Source: Theileria orientalis strain Shintoku
Taxonomy: Eukaryota; Apicomplexa; Aconoidasida; Piroplasmida; Theileriidae
NCBI RefSeq assembly: GCF_000740895.1
Contig: NC_025263.1
Span: 124,001-188,000 of the forward strand
Direction of reading: 5' to 3'
DNA length: 64,000 nt
Shown: positions 32,410 through 43,500 of the stretch, piece by piece
Layout: each line of letters opens with the position of its first letter
How positions within the stretch are numbered: the stretch's first letter is position 1
Made by a program: the position numbers and the translations under genes
The notes under the pieces: model-generated
Database searches by the model: none
What the model was told of the DNA's origin: nothing
What the model saw: the letters and a program-made list of their open reading frames with translations, nothing else

Positions 32410-34178
32410 TGAATTTTTATCCAGATTCAGTTGATACGAAGGCTTACGTTGGCTCACTTGTTACCGACTACGAACAGAAATCGCCTGAGGATTGCTCACA
32501 GAAGACCACGATGTCCGATTGTTGTTTCGAACCTATTGCCGGTATAGGCACCTGCTTCAATTCTCCCTCGGACAACGGCGACCTTAAGAGGTACGACACT
32601 CCCTTGGATGACTTGGACACCAACTCGGTTCCTGACACTGACTACGTTCCGGAGTTCTTTGACATTTACGGGTCTGGTGAGTCTCTCCACAAGGTCTACT
32701 CAAGTCTGGGTCTGAGGCCAGAGTGGGACGATTCTTCGGACCACAAGGATGACGATTCGAAGGAAGTTGACATGACCACCTCGACCACCCTGTGCTCTGA
32801 CTCAGGGTTCAAACTCTTTCCATTCGCGTCGAGTGACCTCTTCTTCGAGGACGATTTTAGGTACATCACCTCCAAATCTATAAACACGAAATATAACCTG
32901 ACTTCCGATATTCCGGATAAAAACGAACAGCCCAACGTCACTCAGAATTTATTGCATCCACTGAACCTGGAGGAGAAGGTGAATTATGAACATTTAAGTA
33001 AGAATGACAAGGCGGCTGAACCTAAAACTCTCTTTCAACCCGATGAAGTCAAGAAGGAGTGCCCACTTGATAAAGTTGACTCAGGTCAACAACCTCTAGA
33101 ATTTAAGGTTAAGACTGAAAATTCGAGCCCCGTTGCCAATGATTCGCGTACGAACGATGACACTCAATCAAATACGCCCAGCGCCAACCTCTTAACCAAC
33201 AACTTGTTTATAAACAGCAGGGGTTTTGGGACTTTAGAGTCCACCCACCTCGGTGTGTACGACATCATGCCCCCCTTGCTTTTCAACGGGCCTGTTTACA
33301 ACCTGGGCCCTCTATTGGAGGCAGATTTGTACATCTCGCCCAACCTGTGCAACAGACACAACGGCCTGGTCTCCAGATTCCCCGTCAACACGAACTATTG
33401 CGTGTACAGGGGCGCCGACTACAACAAGTTGGTGTGCAGCTGCAACATGAGCCGAGTCAACGGGTCAAATTCTCACGCAACGAGTTGCAACGTGGTTGCT
33501 GGGGGCGTAGAACTGTCGACTGAGTCCTGGCCGATCTCCAAAGCGTCGCAGATGTACTCGCTCATCACCAACTGGGACCGCGTGATGAAGAAGTACAAGA
33601 GGTCCACTCCCACGCTTACCGATTTCAATGCGTACTACGTGCACGAGGAGTGCAACCCTCCCATTCTCCTCGCCCCGACCGAAGAAGCCAAGCTGCACTC
33701 CTCAGGAATCGCTGCCATCAATTTCGACAATTTTAAGAGCGCGAACTACCTAATTTCAGAAATCACCGGGATAAAGTTGAATATTGACCCTTCGGACCAG
33801 TTCTCGCTTTCTAACATTGTCCCTGAAAACTTTAAGCCCGAGGACGTGACGAAGCGGCGAAAGACGAGCAAGAACAAGTCTCCCGAGACTCTCACTCCTC
33901 CCCCCTTTCCCCCCGAGGTTGACCTCTCCTCACTCAGTCCCAGCACTGAGGACGACGGTAAATTGGACAAGAAGGACCCTAATCAGCCTGGCGGCGAGAA
34001 GGTTAGCGGCGTTTGGTACGACACCAATCGACATTTGTGGAGGGTCGTGTACATGAAGGGCAACAAGCGACGCACTCAGGGGTTCAGCTCTCTCAAGTTG
34101 GGTTACGAGGAGGCCCGGAGAAAGGCTATTCAGATGAGATACGAGATGGTATCAATGAAGCACACGGATAGGCTATGA
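32406..34178 (+). CDS. ApiAP2 transcription factor, single C-terminal AP2 domain
   Basis: Single exon, 590 residues from the first of two adjacent ATGs (32406, 32409). Residues ~532-585 form an AP2/ERF DNA-binding domain: SGVWYDTNRHLWRVVY, then KRRTQGFSS and a C-terminal amphipathic helix with EARRKAIQMRYEM. The three strands, the Trp/Arg positions and the helix fit apicomplexan AP2 proteins, the main sequence-specific transcription factors of these parasites. The rest is acidic, Ser/Asn/Pro-rich and probably disordered, with a basic stretch (KRRKTSKNK) around residue 483 that may be a nuclear localisation signal. There is no AT-hook or ACDC domain in view. Target motif and life-cycle stage cannot be inferred. 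It is preceded by 1.5 kb of gene-free DNA and a start-overlapping uORF. Confidence 0.93.
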   Translation: MMNFYPDSVDTKAYVGSLVTDYEQKSPEDCSQKTTMSDCCFEPIAGIGTCFNSPSDNGDLKRYDTPLDDLDTNSVPDTDYVPEFFDIYGSGESLHKVYSSLGLRPEWDDSSDHKDDDSKEVDMTTSTTLCSDSGFKLFPFASSDLFFEDDFRYITSKSINTKYNLTSDIPDKNEQPNVTQNLLHPLNLEEKVNYEHLSKNDKAAEPKTLFQPDEVKKECPLDKVDSGQQPLEFKVKTENSSPVANDSRTNDDTQSNTPSANLLTNNLFINSRGFGTLESTHLGVYDIMPPLLFNGPVYNLGPLLEADLYISPNLCNRHNGLVSRFPVNTNYCVYRGADYNKLVCSCNMSRVNGSNSHATSCNVVAGGVELSTESWPISKASQMYSLITNWDRVMKKYKRSTPTLTDFNAYYVHEECNPPILLAPTEEAKLHSSGIAAINFDNFKSANYLISEITGIKLNIDPSDQFSLSNIVPENFKPEDVTKRRKTSKNKSPETLTPPPFPPEVDLSSLSPSTEDDGKLDKKDPNQPGGEKVSGVWYDTNRHLWRVVYMKGNKRRTQGFSSLKLGYEEARRKAIQMRYEMVSMKHTDRL

Positions 34179-34383
34179 TTTATTACATTTTCCCTTTACA
34201 CATACTCCGTTGTATGCTCCTCCATACGGGGCCTTTTAGGTCTTTATATCGGCCATGTTGCAACGAAATTTATCCATTTATAACATTTTCACGTTTTAAT
34301 ATTTTAGTTATTAAGCTTCACACTATGTACTTTGTTTTTTTACTTTTAATTTCCTTTCCCCATGGTTCAGTTTATATTTCACA

Positions 34384-36562
34384 ATGCCTACCGTATCCGT
34401 TCTTAAAGATGAGTTTTTCAAACAACTAGGCCACAATCTAAGTTCGTTTACACCTTTTAAAGCCTTTTTGTAGGTTTGGAGGATTTGGAGTCACTATTCT
34501 TCGAGTTTGGACTAGAGTACGATGGCGAAGACTTTGACGATAATGGGAGAGATTTGATAAAAATAGAGATACCGGCGAATAGGTATTAAAACATTAATTT
34601 TTCTGTTATCAATAATTTTTTCAGGTATGACCTTTTATCACTAGAAGGTTTGGTCACCGCTCTCCTGTGTTTTAGATGGGACGTCGAAATTCCGAAAATC
34701 ACTCTCGTCCCTCCAACTCCCCCAAATCTATCTAGAATCGATGTTCAAAAGGAGGTTAGAGGCCCAAATTAACAATTTACCTTAGAATTCGGCTATTCGC
34801 CCTTATATATTCTCGGCCATATTGAGGGGTGTGGTTCTGGACGAAAACCGCTACAAAAGTCTGATTGATATGCAGGAAAAACTGCACCAGAATCTGTGTA
34901 GAAAGAGGACTATAGCGGCCATAGGCACTCATGATTTAGATGCCGTAACCCCTCCATTCACATACACATTTGAACGACCGGAGGACATTGTGTTCGCACC
35001 TTTGACTAACGCCTCCACGGAGTACAACGCCCTGGAGTTAATGGAAATTTATGAATACCATCCGCAACTCAAGGTAATCTCCACGCTTTTAACGGTTTAT
35101 TAGAATTATTCAAAACTTTTGAAGGGGCAGCCCTTTTACCCTGTCGTCAGGGACAGCAAAGGAAACGTCTGCTCACTCCCTCCGGTTATTAACTCGCACA
35201 GGACGAGCATAACTCTGAAAACACGTAACATATTCATCGAAGTCACCTCGGTACTTTGGGAGAGCTCACACAACATTTTAGACTGACAAGGTCAAGGGCT
35301 CTATAGTTTTAAATCAACTAGTCGCCTCGTTCTGCAAGTATTGCGAAACTCCATACGCGTATTTTTATCATCTTTCACAGCTTATTCAGAGTCGAGCCCG
35401 TGCTGGTTCAATACGATGCTCCCATGGTAACTCCGGATCTGACCAGGTTTGTACTCACTATTCACTTCGTTTTCAGACGAAGCATGAGAACCTCCCTTGC
35501 CTATGTCTCAAAATTGATCGGGGTTAAAGATTTGTCCTGTGACGAGGCCTGTAAACTTCTGGGCAAGATGATGGTTGTTTCAAGGGCTGTGGATTCCGAA
35601 ACCTTGGAATCCTCAGTTCCGATAACGAGGCCAGGTACCGAAAGCGTGACCCATGACCCTTCAGACATACAGCATCCCTGTGACTTGGCAGAGGATATAG
35701 CAATCGCATACGGCTACAGGAACATTAGGAGGAACATATCGAGCACCGGGACCCTGATGGAGAAGACCGTCCTGTTGGACCGGGTCAAGTTCGTGTTCAC
35801 AAGCTGCTCCTTCAAGGAGACGCTGATGCCGATTCTTGACTCGTTCAAGTCGTCCTTTCACGACATGTGCTGGCCGATGCCAGCTGAAAGTGACAAGAGG
35901 GCTCCAGTCGTGGTCTTAAACTCGCAATTGAGCGAGAATGAGACTCTGAGAACCTCGCTGCTACCCGGACTGCTGAAATCGGTGCAGTACAAGAAGGGGT
36001 CAAACCTGCCAATACGGCTTTTCGAGGTAATTTGGTCAGTTGAATTGGGGATTTAGGTTGGAGAGGTCGTTTGGAAGAACTTGGAATCTGACGTTGGAGC
36101 CATCAACAACACGAACTGCGCGTGCGCATATGCAAACTCGACATCGGGACTCGAAGTAACCTAGAAACACAATAACTCGACTTTAGGACGTCCAAGGCCT
36201 CTCGGAATATTTGTTAAATAGGCTCGGGTTCATCAGTGAATACCAGGTGTGGGAGTTCAACGAGTTCGGGAAGGAGATTCCAGACTCCTGGAAGATCAGA
36301 TACACACTGAAGGAAACGGAAGGTACTTGACGAACAGTTTAATAATTGCGCAGATCCGGCCTTTTTACCAGGAAGGTGCGTTCATTTTGTCCTGAGTTCC
36401 GATCCGAATAAGAAATTCGGGGTAATGGGCATCGTCCACCCCAACGTTTTGAAGAACTTCCACATTCCCTTCCCAGGTACTCCCTCATTCTCACACATAT
36501 TTTCAGTCTCGCTCTTTGAGCTGGACTTGACCTTAATTCAGAAGGAATTGAAGAATAAATGA
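34384..36562 (+). CDS. FARSB: Phenylalanyl-tRNA synthetase beta subunit, cytosolic type
   Basis: Twelve exons: 34384-34441, 34474-34582, 34625-34754, 34786-35073, 35125-35250, 35282-35358, 35390-35446, 35477-36026, 36057-36155, 36187-36322, 36354-36476, 36507-36562; introns 32, 42, 31, 51, 31, 31, 30, 30, 31, 31 and 30 nt; 602 residues, the usual archaeal/eukaryotic length. With the alpha subunit it charges tRNA-Phe. Family landmarks: MPTVSV start, [16 protein letters not shown], the B3/4 editing region ([19 protein letters not shown]), the B5 region ending [18 protein letters not shown], and the C-terminal [21 protein letters not shown]. Two of the 30-nt introns (35447-35476, 36477-36506) lack in-frame stops. 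GC content rises toward the 3' end. Confidence 0.94.
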
Positions 36563-36764
36563 AGTTTACTTACACCATAATGGAAATTATGTAATGCTAG
36601 TTAAATGAATTCACTTTTTGCCAATTATTTTCATACACACTGAAATTATGTATATTATTTGTTTTAAAACACTTTTGTTAATTAATTTGGGCTCTTATGT
36701 GAGCTAGAGCCATGTATTGTAGCATCGCATACTTTTTTCATTTTTGTAACATATTTTAATCAAA

Positions 36765-38868
36765 ATGTCTGAGAAATTATACACAGTCAACATATGCAAT
36801 AAAACTAGCTTCATTTTGTTCAGACATAGTCACAGAATTCGGCACGGAAGCTGGGTTACATGGCTTCCAGAGAAAATTAAACCATCATCAAGTGTATCTG
36901 TATCTTTCAAAAATAGTAGATCAGGCCACTCCTGTAGGTCCACCTTGCAGTATGGAGCGATTCTCGAGGGGATTTTGCACATTTTCGAGTTCAGACTGGA
37001 GAAATCGTCTGATAGTGACGACTACTACTGCTGTTTCAAGCCTGTACAAAAAAGAGATAACGTTGTGACCAATGACAGTTTTAAGTTGCTTAACAATGTT
37101 CCGGAGAACATATGTAAAATAAATATACAAATTATAGACCCGAACAAGGCCAGTTTCATAGAGAGTTCCGAGACCATATATATAGTAAACATTGAGGAGA
37201 CTCCAGAGGGATACGCATACGTGGCTTCGCTCAGAAACAAGTTCAACTCGAAGGTCTCGATGCTACAGGAGCAGTACCACAAGTGGAGCCACAGTTACTT
37301 CGTCGGCATGGAGCTGATGAACCTGTACAAACGCGCCCCCTCGGACTTCTGCTGGGACTACAGCAGGCTCGACCTCATCAACAACCTGAGGAAGTCGAAC
37401 GTTTCCGTGCTCGTCAGGATCGTGAATTTGACCAGAAAGGAGATGAGGCTGGGCCTGAGCGCCTCGAACATTCACAAGAGCTGCGTTTTGGAGGAGGGCG
37501 TCTGGGTTGGCTTCCCGAACGAGGAAATTGGACGGATGTGCGGAACCGAGTTCGGGTCGAAGACCGGGGGCTTCCTGGGCGGAACGATGGGCCGCTGCGT
37601 TTACTCCATTCTCGGCGAGTCCGGAAGCCTCACCTTCACCTGGGACCGGCCCTCAATAGGCCCCTTCTCCGCCAAGTGCAAGCACTCGCTGAACAAGTAC
37701 TCCGTCATAGTCCACACTGAGTCCTCGAATCACTCTACTGCCATATTCCACATCATAGACAATCTTTCAGCGCCCATACAAATATTGAGTGCGAGAGCGG
37801 TGTCTCCGAGGCTCACAAGTAAGTATAATGGGCCGAAGCTGCTTCAAAGGTACCTCGACCCTGGCACTGCAATTCAGCCGAGCGGTTCCGACACCAGTGT
37901 CGATGAACTGATAATCACCCCCTTCCTAACAAAGCTGCAGGGCTCGCAAGGGTCAAACGGGGGCCTTAGTGACCCAAGTAGCGTTGATTTGCCTAATACG
38001 GATCTATTCGTGAAAAGCCCAAAGCACTTTTTTGGCAGCGTTAACTCCACCAATATCAACTCCCCGATAAACAAAGTTCCCCCGGACAGCAGCATTTACA
38101 TCGAGTGGATGATCGGCAATGAGATATTTTGCAAATTGTTTAAGTTTGACGAGAAGATACACCTGAGTTCCTCAGTTATTTCCGGAGTCTCTGACAACAA
38201 GGCCGTGGTACTCAACTCAGTGCTCCTGAGATTGGACTTCCGTTCAATGTTTAGGACCGGGGACTCGGACAAGGTGGCGAAACTTTCAAATGGCGATGCT
38301 GAAGGCCTGACCAGACCGTATTTGCGAACTTTTAAGCAGGAGGAGCTGCTGGACTACGTGGTCGTAATATTCCACTCAGTCTGCGACGCGTTCCAGCCCT
38401 ATATAAACAAGTGTATGACCAAAAAGTTCGGAGTCGATTGGCTAAAATATTGCAAGTTGCCTTCGGGGCACATTTGGAAGAACCAGGAAACCGTCAGAAT
38501 CGACCTTGAGGGGATAGTGTACATAGTCACCGCCTACTGGATGGAAATCTTCGAACATGTTCTGCTGGAGACTACACATTTGAACATTATACAGGTATGT
38601 AAATTCCACTCACTATTTATCACCATTTTTTAACAGACCGCAGCTATTTACTGGGCCAATCAGGAGTTGCAACGATTCGACTCCAACTACGGTAAGCCCA
38701 CTAATTACTCACTCCTACTTTAGTTTGGGATGTTTTACAATCCGCAAAGGTGCTACTTCAGGTATTTTATTTCATCCTCCTAAAATTCTTTAGAAACTTA
38801 AGGCTGATAGCTACCTTAAAAACATCGAGTTTATTTCCAACAAACTTGTTCAATCCCAATCAATTTAA
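36765..38868 (+). CDS. Unknown protein with two beta-rich repeats
   Basis: Four exons: 36765-38594, 38637-38691, 38724-38761, 38794-38868; introns 42, 32 and 32 nt; 665 residues. I do not recognise the family firmly. Two segments look related to each other: residues ~7-75 (VNICNKTSFILF, HGSWVTWLP, a Ser-rich strand, STLQYG) and ~213-310 (VRIVNLTRKEMRL, EGVWVGFP, EFGSKTGGFLGGTMGRCVYSI, LTFTWDRPSIG). Each follows the order Asn-Thr strand, G-x-W-x-x-x-P, glycine-rich loop, aromatic strand seen in aegerolysin/ET79-like beta sandwiches; this is a weak by-eye resemblance. The C-terminal ~180 residues are helical, with KKFGVDWLKYCKLP. There is no signal peptide or membrane span, so it is probably intracellular. 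The stop lies 22 nt before the Nse1 ATG. Confidence 0.7.
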
Positions 38869-38890
38869 TTTACTTTTATATTTTTTATAC

Positions 38891-39989
38891 ATGTCTAGCA
38901 ATGTCGCTGTGTCACTTTTTTTGCAACGCTTATTGCACGAAAAGGTTAGCCCATATATATTGTATTCACTCATTTCACCTGTTTAGTACATGGAGGATTC
39001 TAGTGTTGATTCCCTCATTCAGGGCATAATTAGGGGAACAGGGACTCCATTTTCGTCGAAAGCCTCTTTTATTCAACATGCGAACAAATTATTATCCGAT
39101 GTTGGCTTTATCTTAGTGGTTCGTGTGTAGCTGTACATAATTATATTTAGCGAGTCATTGTTTCTGGAAAAAAATACTATTCTCTTAAGGATCTGGACTC
39201 TACTAATTCTTCAGCTGATGCTTTAAACAAATTGACCAATAGAGACCTCAATATTTCCCAGGACTTAACTGAAGACCAATTTAAGACACCAAAGAGGAGT
39301 TATTTAAGTCAAATTGATTCTTCTCAAGATGTATCTGAAAATTTAACCTCTTCAGCATTCCCTTACAGGTCATTTTTGAGACAAAACTCCTCTAAGTTTA
39401 CACACTCTGAGTTGATGATATTTATTGGTATGTTCTCTAATACTTTATAAACATTCAGATTCTATCAACGCTATTATTCAAACTGGTATTTTCTAATATT
39501 ATTCTTATTTATATTAAGGGAAACCGCTCCCTTTGAGGAAACAGGCATCCTATGACTCATGGACTTCGTTGTGCTCTAAGAGATCTTTAATGGAAGAACA
39601 ATCTCAACTAAATCTGCGTACGTAAATATAATGTTTAAACAAATTAATTTTTATAGTTGAACGGTTTGAAAAAAGAAAATGGCTGGAATTTTACGGGAAT
39701 GACAATGATATCGCACCTGGCATCAGATTTTACTTTGTAAGCGAATCTAACTCAATATAAATATTAATTAGGATCTTTCTAATTTTTTCGATTTACGGGA
39801 TTTGAGAAATTGCGATTCTTGCAATAGTCTAATTATTTTTAATGTATTTTCAAAATGGTAAAAAACATAAATATTTAGGAGTTTCATTGCAAAGAGTGTA
39901 AAAAACCATTCCATCAAGAATGCGCTACTTCAAACGGGTCTGGAAATATCAGTGAGCAGATGAAATGTTTCACTTGCTCCATCACATAA
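38891..39989 (+). CDS. NSE1: SMC5/6 complex subunit Nse1 (RING-like E3)
   Basis: Eight exons: 38891-38944, 38987-39118, 39151-39427, 39459-39485, 39519-39617, 39657-39736, 39772-39843, 39879-39989; introns 42, 32, 31, 33, 39, 35 and 35 nt; 283 residues. Nse1 sits in the Nse1-Nse3-Nse4 module of the SMC5/6 DNA-repair complex. The N-terminal winged-helix region begins VSLFLQRLLHEK and includes INK-like HANKLLSDVGF and a linker with KYYSLKD. A second winged-helix segment follows (HSELMIFIDSINAIIQTG, then EKRKWLEFYG). The C-terminal zinc domain shows CDSCNSLIIF, CKECKKPFHQEC and CFTC, the Nse1 variant RING spacing. Conservation outside these blocks is modest, so exon 2's donor (39116 or 39119) is uncertain by one codon. 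Confidence 0.83.
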
Positions 39990-40534
39990 CACACGGATCA
40001 TTTATCAGGGTTTCGACATAAAATAAGATCATGTAGTACTAATATATTAATTTTTATTAGTTTTGATTTAAATTTTATCAGAAATAATATTTATTAAGTT
40101 ATTGATCAAAATATCCGTTGTTTTATTTTCTTATCATTAACACCACTAAAATCCTGTTTTTTTCCAGGAAATTCCTTTAATTAATATAATAAAAATTTAG
40201 ACGATTTAATTTAATTTATTAAAACAGAATATTAGTTCAATGTGTATTAAATGAGACACTTTTATAGGTGGTACACAACAGTACCTTACTACATATTTTC
40301 ATTATTTATTTTTGTAACTTTCAGAAGCAAAAAACATTATTTAAATGTAATATATGTTTTTTAACTATTTCAAGAAGTCTAATTTTAAATGTATATTAGT
40401 TCTGTTAATTTTTCTCAAGATTCTAGAATTTTAAATACTTTCCGATTTTTATATCGAATCAATACAGAATATGCTTAAAAAATCTTATGTTAAGATTAAT
40501 TTAATTAAAATATATCAACACACTGTATTTAAAA
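39990..40534. other. Gene-free interval
   Basis: A 545-bp very AT-rich gap between NSE1 and TBCD on the same strand. It holds the TBCD promoter by position; an ACACAC stretch lies just before the TBCD ATG. No other structure was seen. Confidence 0.6.
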
Positions 40535-43500
40535 ATGAGCATTGAGAACGTACAGAGCGACGTTGCTTATTTTTCTGAACAAGATGAAGCAAAGTCCATT
40601 CTAGCAGAGATTTCATACACATCGAATTATCTACTATTCGATAAAAATGAAACAGAAGGATATTCTGATGAGGATGTGGAGTCTATACTCTCAAAACTCG
40701 TGACAAATATTAACACCCTCAGTGAGATAATTACCAAATATATGAACGTGGAAGTGCTACTGTACCAGTATATCGAGTCCCTAATAGGCGACATTTTTTA
40801 TATCATAAAACGGTTCCTGCTATACCCTAGTTCACTCAAGGCGGAGATTTTAGCTCGTCACGGGTCAACCAAGTCCACTTCGCTTTTGGTTCTTGAAAAG
40901 TTGTGCTATTATCTGTACGTCATTTCAAAGTGTGTAGGAATCCGAAGACTGATAAACTACGCTCCAAACGACGTAGAGCTGTTTGTAAAGGTAACCGAGA
41001 CCATCGAAATCATTCAAAAATCGAACGTTGAGGGAGCCGAGGTAGTCTTCACCAAGTATGAGGATCACCTTTGGTGTTTAGAGTACATTATTTTGGCCTG
41101 GCAGTCACTTCTGATATATACACCCTTTGAGCTAAACACCATATGGCACCATTCATCCAATGCGAAAATAACTTTTAAGACTCGGATTCTGACCGAGTCG
41201 ATGTATTATTTGAACAAATCGACTAAGGCTAGAGACGGTGCCGCCATGGTTATTTCGAATTTGTTCTCCAGAAGGGACGTCCTAAACTCCCAGGACTTCC
41301 ATTTTTTTCTCGATCTCTGCAGGGATATATTGACTAATCCTGAGTACACAGGGAGCGTGAGTGACGAAGATTCAGATTCTAGCTTTGTAGCCGTTGGAGA
41401 TTCCTCTAAAAATGTGAACAATCATCTTTCTATAGGGGTTTTGATGGTTCTGAAACAGATACTCAAGAGAGTCGGCTCAAACGATCTGAGACCCTACTTG
41501 GAAACCATTCAGTACTGTTTGCTTCATTGTGAAAGGATAATCGTCAATTCGGCCACGAAAAAGCTCCTGGCCTCATGTTTGGGCAGGCTCGCGATCCATT
41601 ATCTCCCAGCTGAGGAATATTCTAGAAAATATCGTAGAAAATGCATTAATTTATTCAGTACTAATGCGTCTAAGGACAAAAGTGCATGTGATGATGAGGA
41701 AACGCACTTCAAAACGAACGTAGAATGGGAAAGCAATTTTGACACTGAAACCGTTGAGATATTTATCTCTAAAATACTAGATCTACTCACGGACAGCGAT
41801 ATTAGGGTGCGGTGGGCATCAGCGAAGTCTCTGGGACGAATATCTTCACGATTGCCAGTCGACTTGAACGAGGAAATTATTGAACACATCATGGAGCTGA
41901 TCAACTCCCAATTCAGTCAGGTGCCCAACGCTGGAAATATAAGCCCCGATCAAGGCTCCGCATTCCGTTTTAACGCAATTGACTCCAGTGTGTTGAACCT
42001 AGTGGCGAGACCGCTGAGCGTCAAAAGCGAGAGTGTCGTTCACGGAGGATGTCTGGCAATCGCGGAAATACTGAGAAAGGGACTAATCCACCCTCATATG
42101 TTGGACAGGGTGCTGGACACGACGATACTGAGCCTCTCCTTTGAGGTTTGGAGGGGCAAGGGCTCCGCGGGCACCGCCGTCAGGGACGCCTCGTGTTACA
42201 TCTGCTGGGCAGTTGCACGCACGTTCACGAAGGAAATGCTCAGCTTCGACCACGTGTCGATGATGAGCAGGGAGCTTGTGAACGTGGCTCTTTTCGACTC
42301 CTCAGTCAATTGCCGCAGAGCAGCCTGTTCGGCACTGCAGGAGCTGCTGGGCAGGATCGGCACGGTGCCCGGGGGCCTAGAGCTGATACAAATGTGCAAC
42401 TTCTACACAGTGTCCAATCGCAAAAGAGCCTTCATTGAGGTCTGCCAGCAGGTTTCCACGCTCAACTACTATTCGAACTCAATGCTGCAGAACATCATCA
42501 CGACCAAGTTGTTCCACCCCGACCTGTCGACGAGAGAACTCGCCTCGCTTGCAATATATAAAATACTGTCATCGACCAAGCAGCTCACCCTTTCTCGCAT
42601 TAATTACCTTCAAAAGGACGAGAAGGAGGACTGCAAAGTGTCCCCTAGCATAGATAATGATGCACCTACAACGCAGTATCTTGTAAACAATTTGATTAAC
42701 TACCTATTGTCTAACTTGATGACTGGGCTGACGGCGACCACTCACGGCGCATTGAGAGCCTTGACGAGACTGGTCTCACTTGCCACTGAACGGAGCTATC
42801 CAGTGGATCTCTTCTTCTCCAATGTGCTGAGTGTGCCCGTGACCTTTGAAAAAAAACGCCTTTTCAGAGGTAGGGGCTCATCATTGATACGGCAGTCAGT
42901 AAGTAAGTTAATAGCAGCCAATTGCAAGCTCATTTCACACGTGTATTATAGCGATTTTTATAATTACGCAAACCACTTTAATGCCAATATGATCGACGAC
43001 TACATCGTCGTTTTAAAGGATTCCTTGAGGAACTTCACACCGGAAGTCCAGCTCGCTTCAGTTGAGGCGTTTGAGCAGGTGTTCCTTCTGGTAAGGGACA
43101 CTCCCAGGTTCTCTGAGCTTCTGACGTTTTTTATCAACTCCCTATCCTCTACGGGCGACCATATTGCGGCTAGGAGGGGCTATGCGTTGGCGTTTTCGTC
43201 AATACCGGTCTTTCCCGACGTCAGCAACAAGGGCCCTTCAGGGAGTGGAGAACGTTCGTCGTCTTCCCAGAGTTCAGCCAGTTTCCCCGAGGATAGCTCC
43301 GAGAAGTCCGACGAGCACACCGTTAATAGGATTCTGAAGCTGCTCTGCAACGAGATTAGGACGAACCCGAGCCTCGAAATCGTCAGAGATGCCAAGACTA
43401 GGCAGTTCGCTCTCCTGTCGATACTGTCAATCATCACCAGGCTCGAGTCCTTCGTCTTAGACTCTCAGATTGTAAAGGAGTTAACTGATACTCTGGTTAT

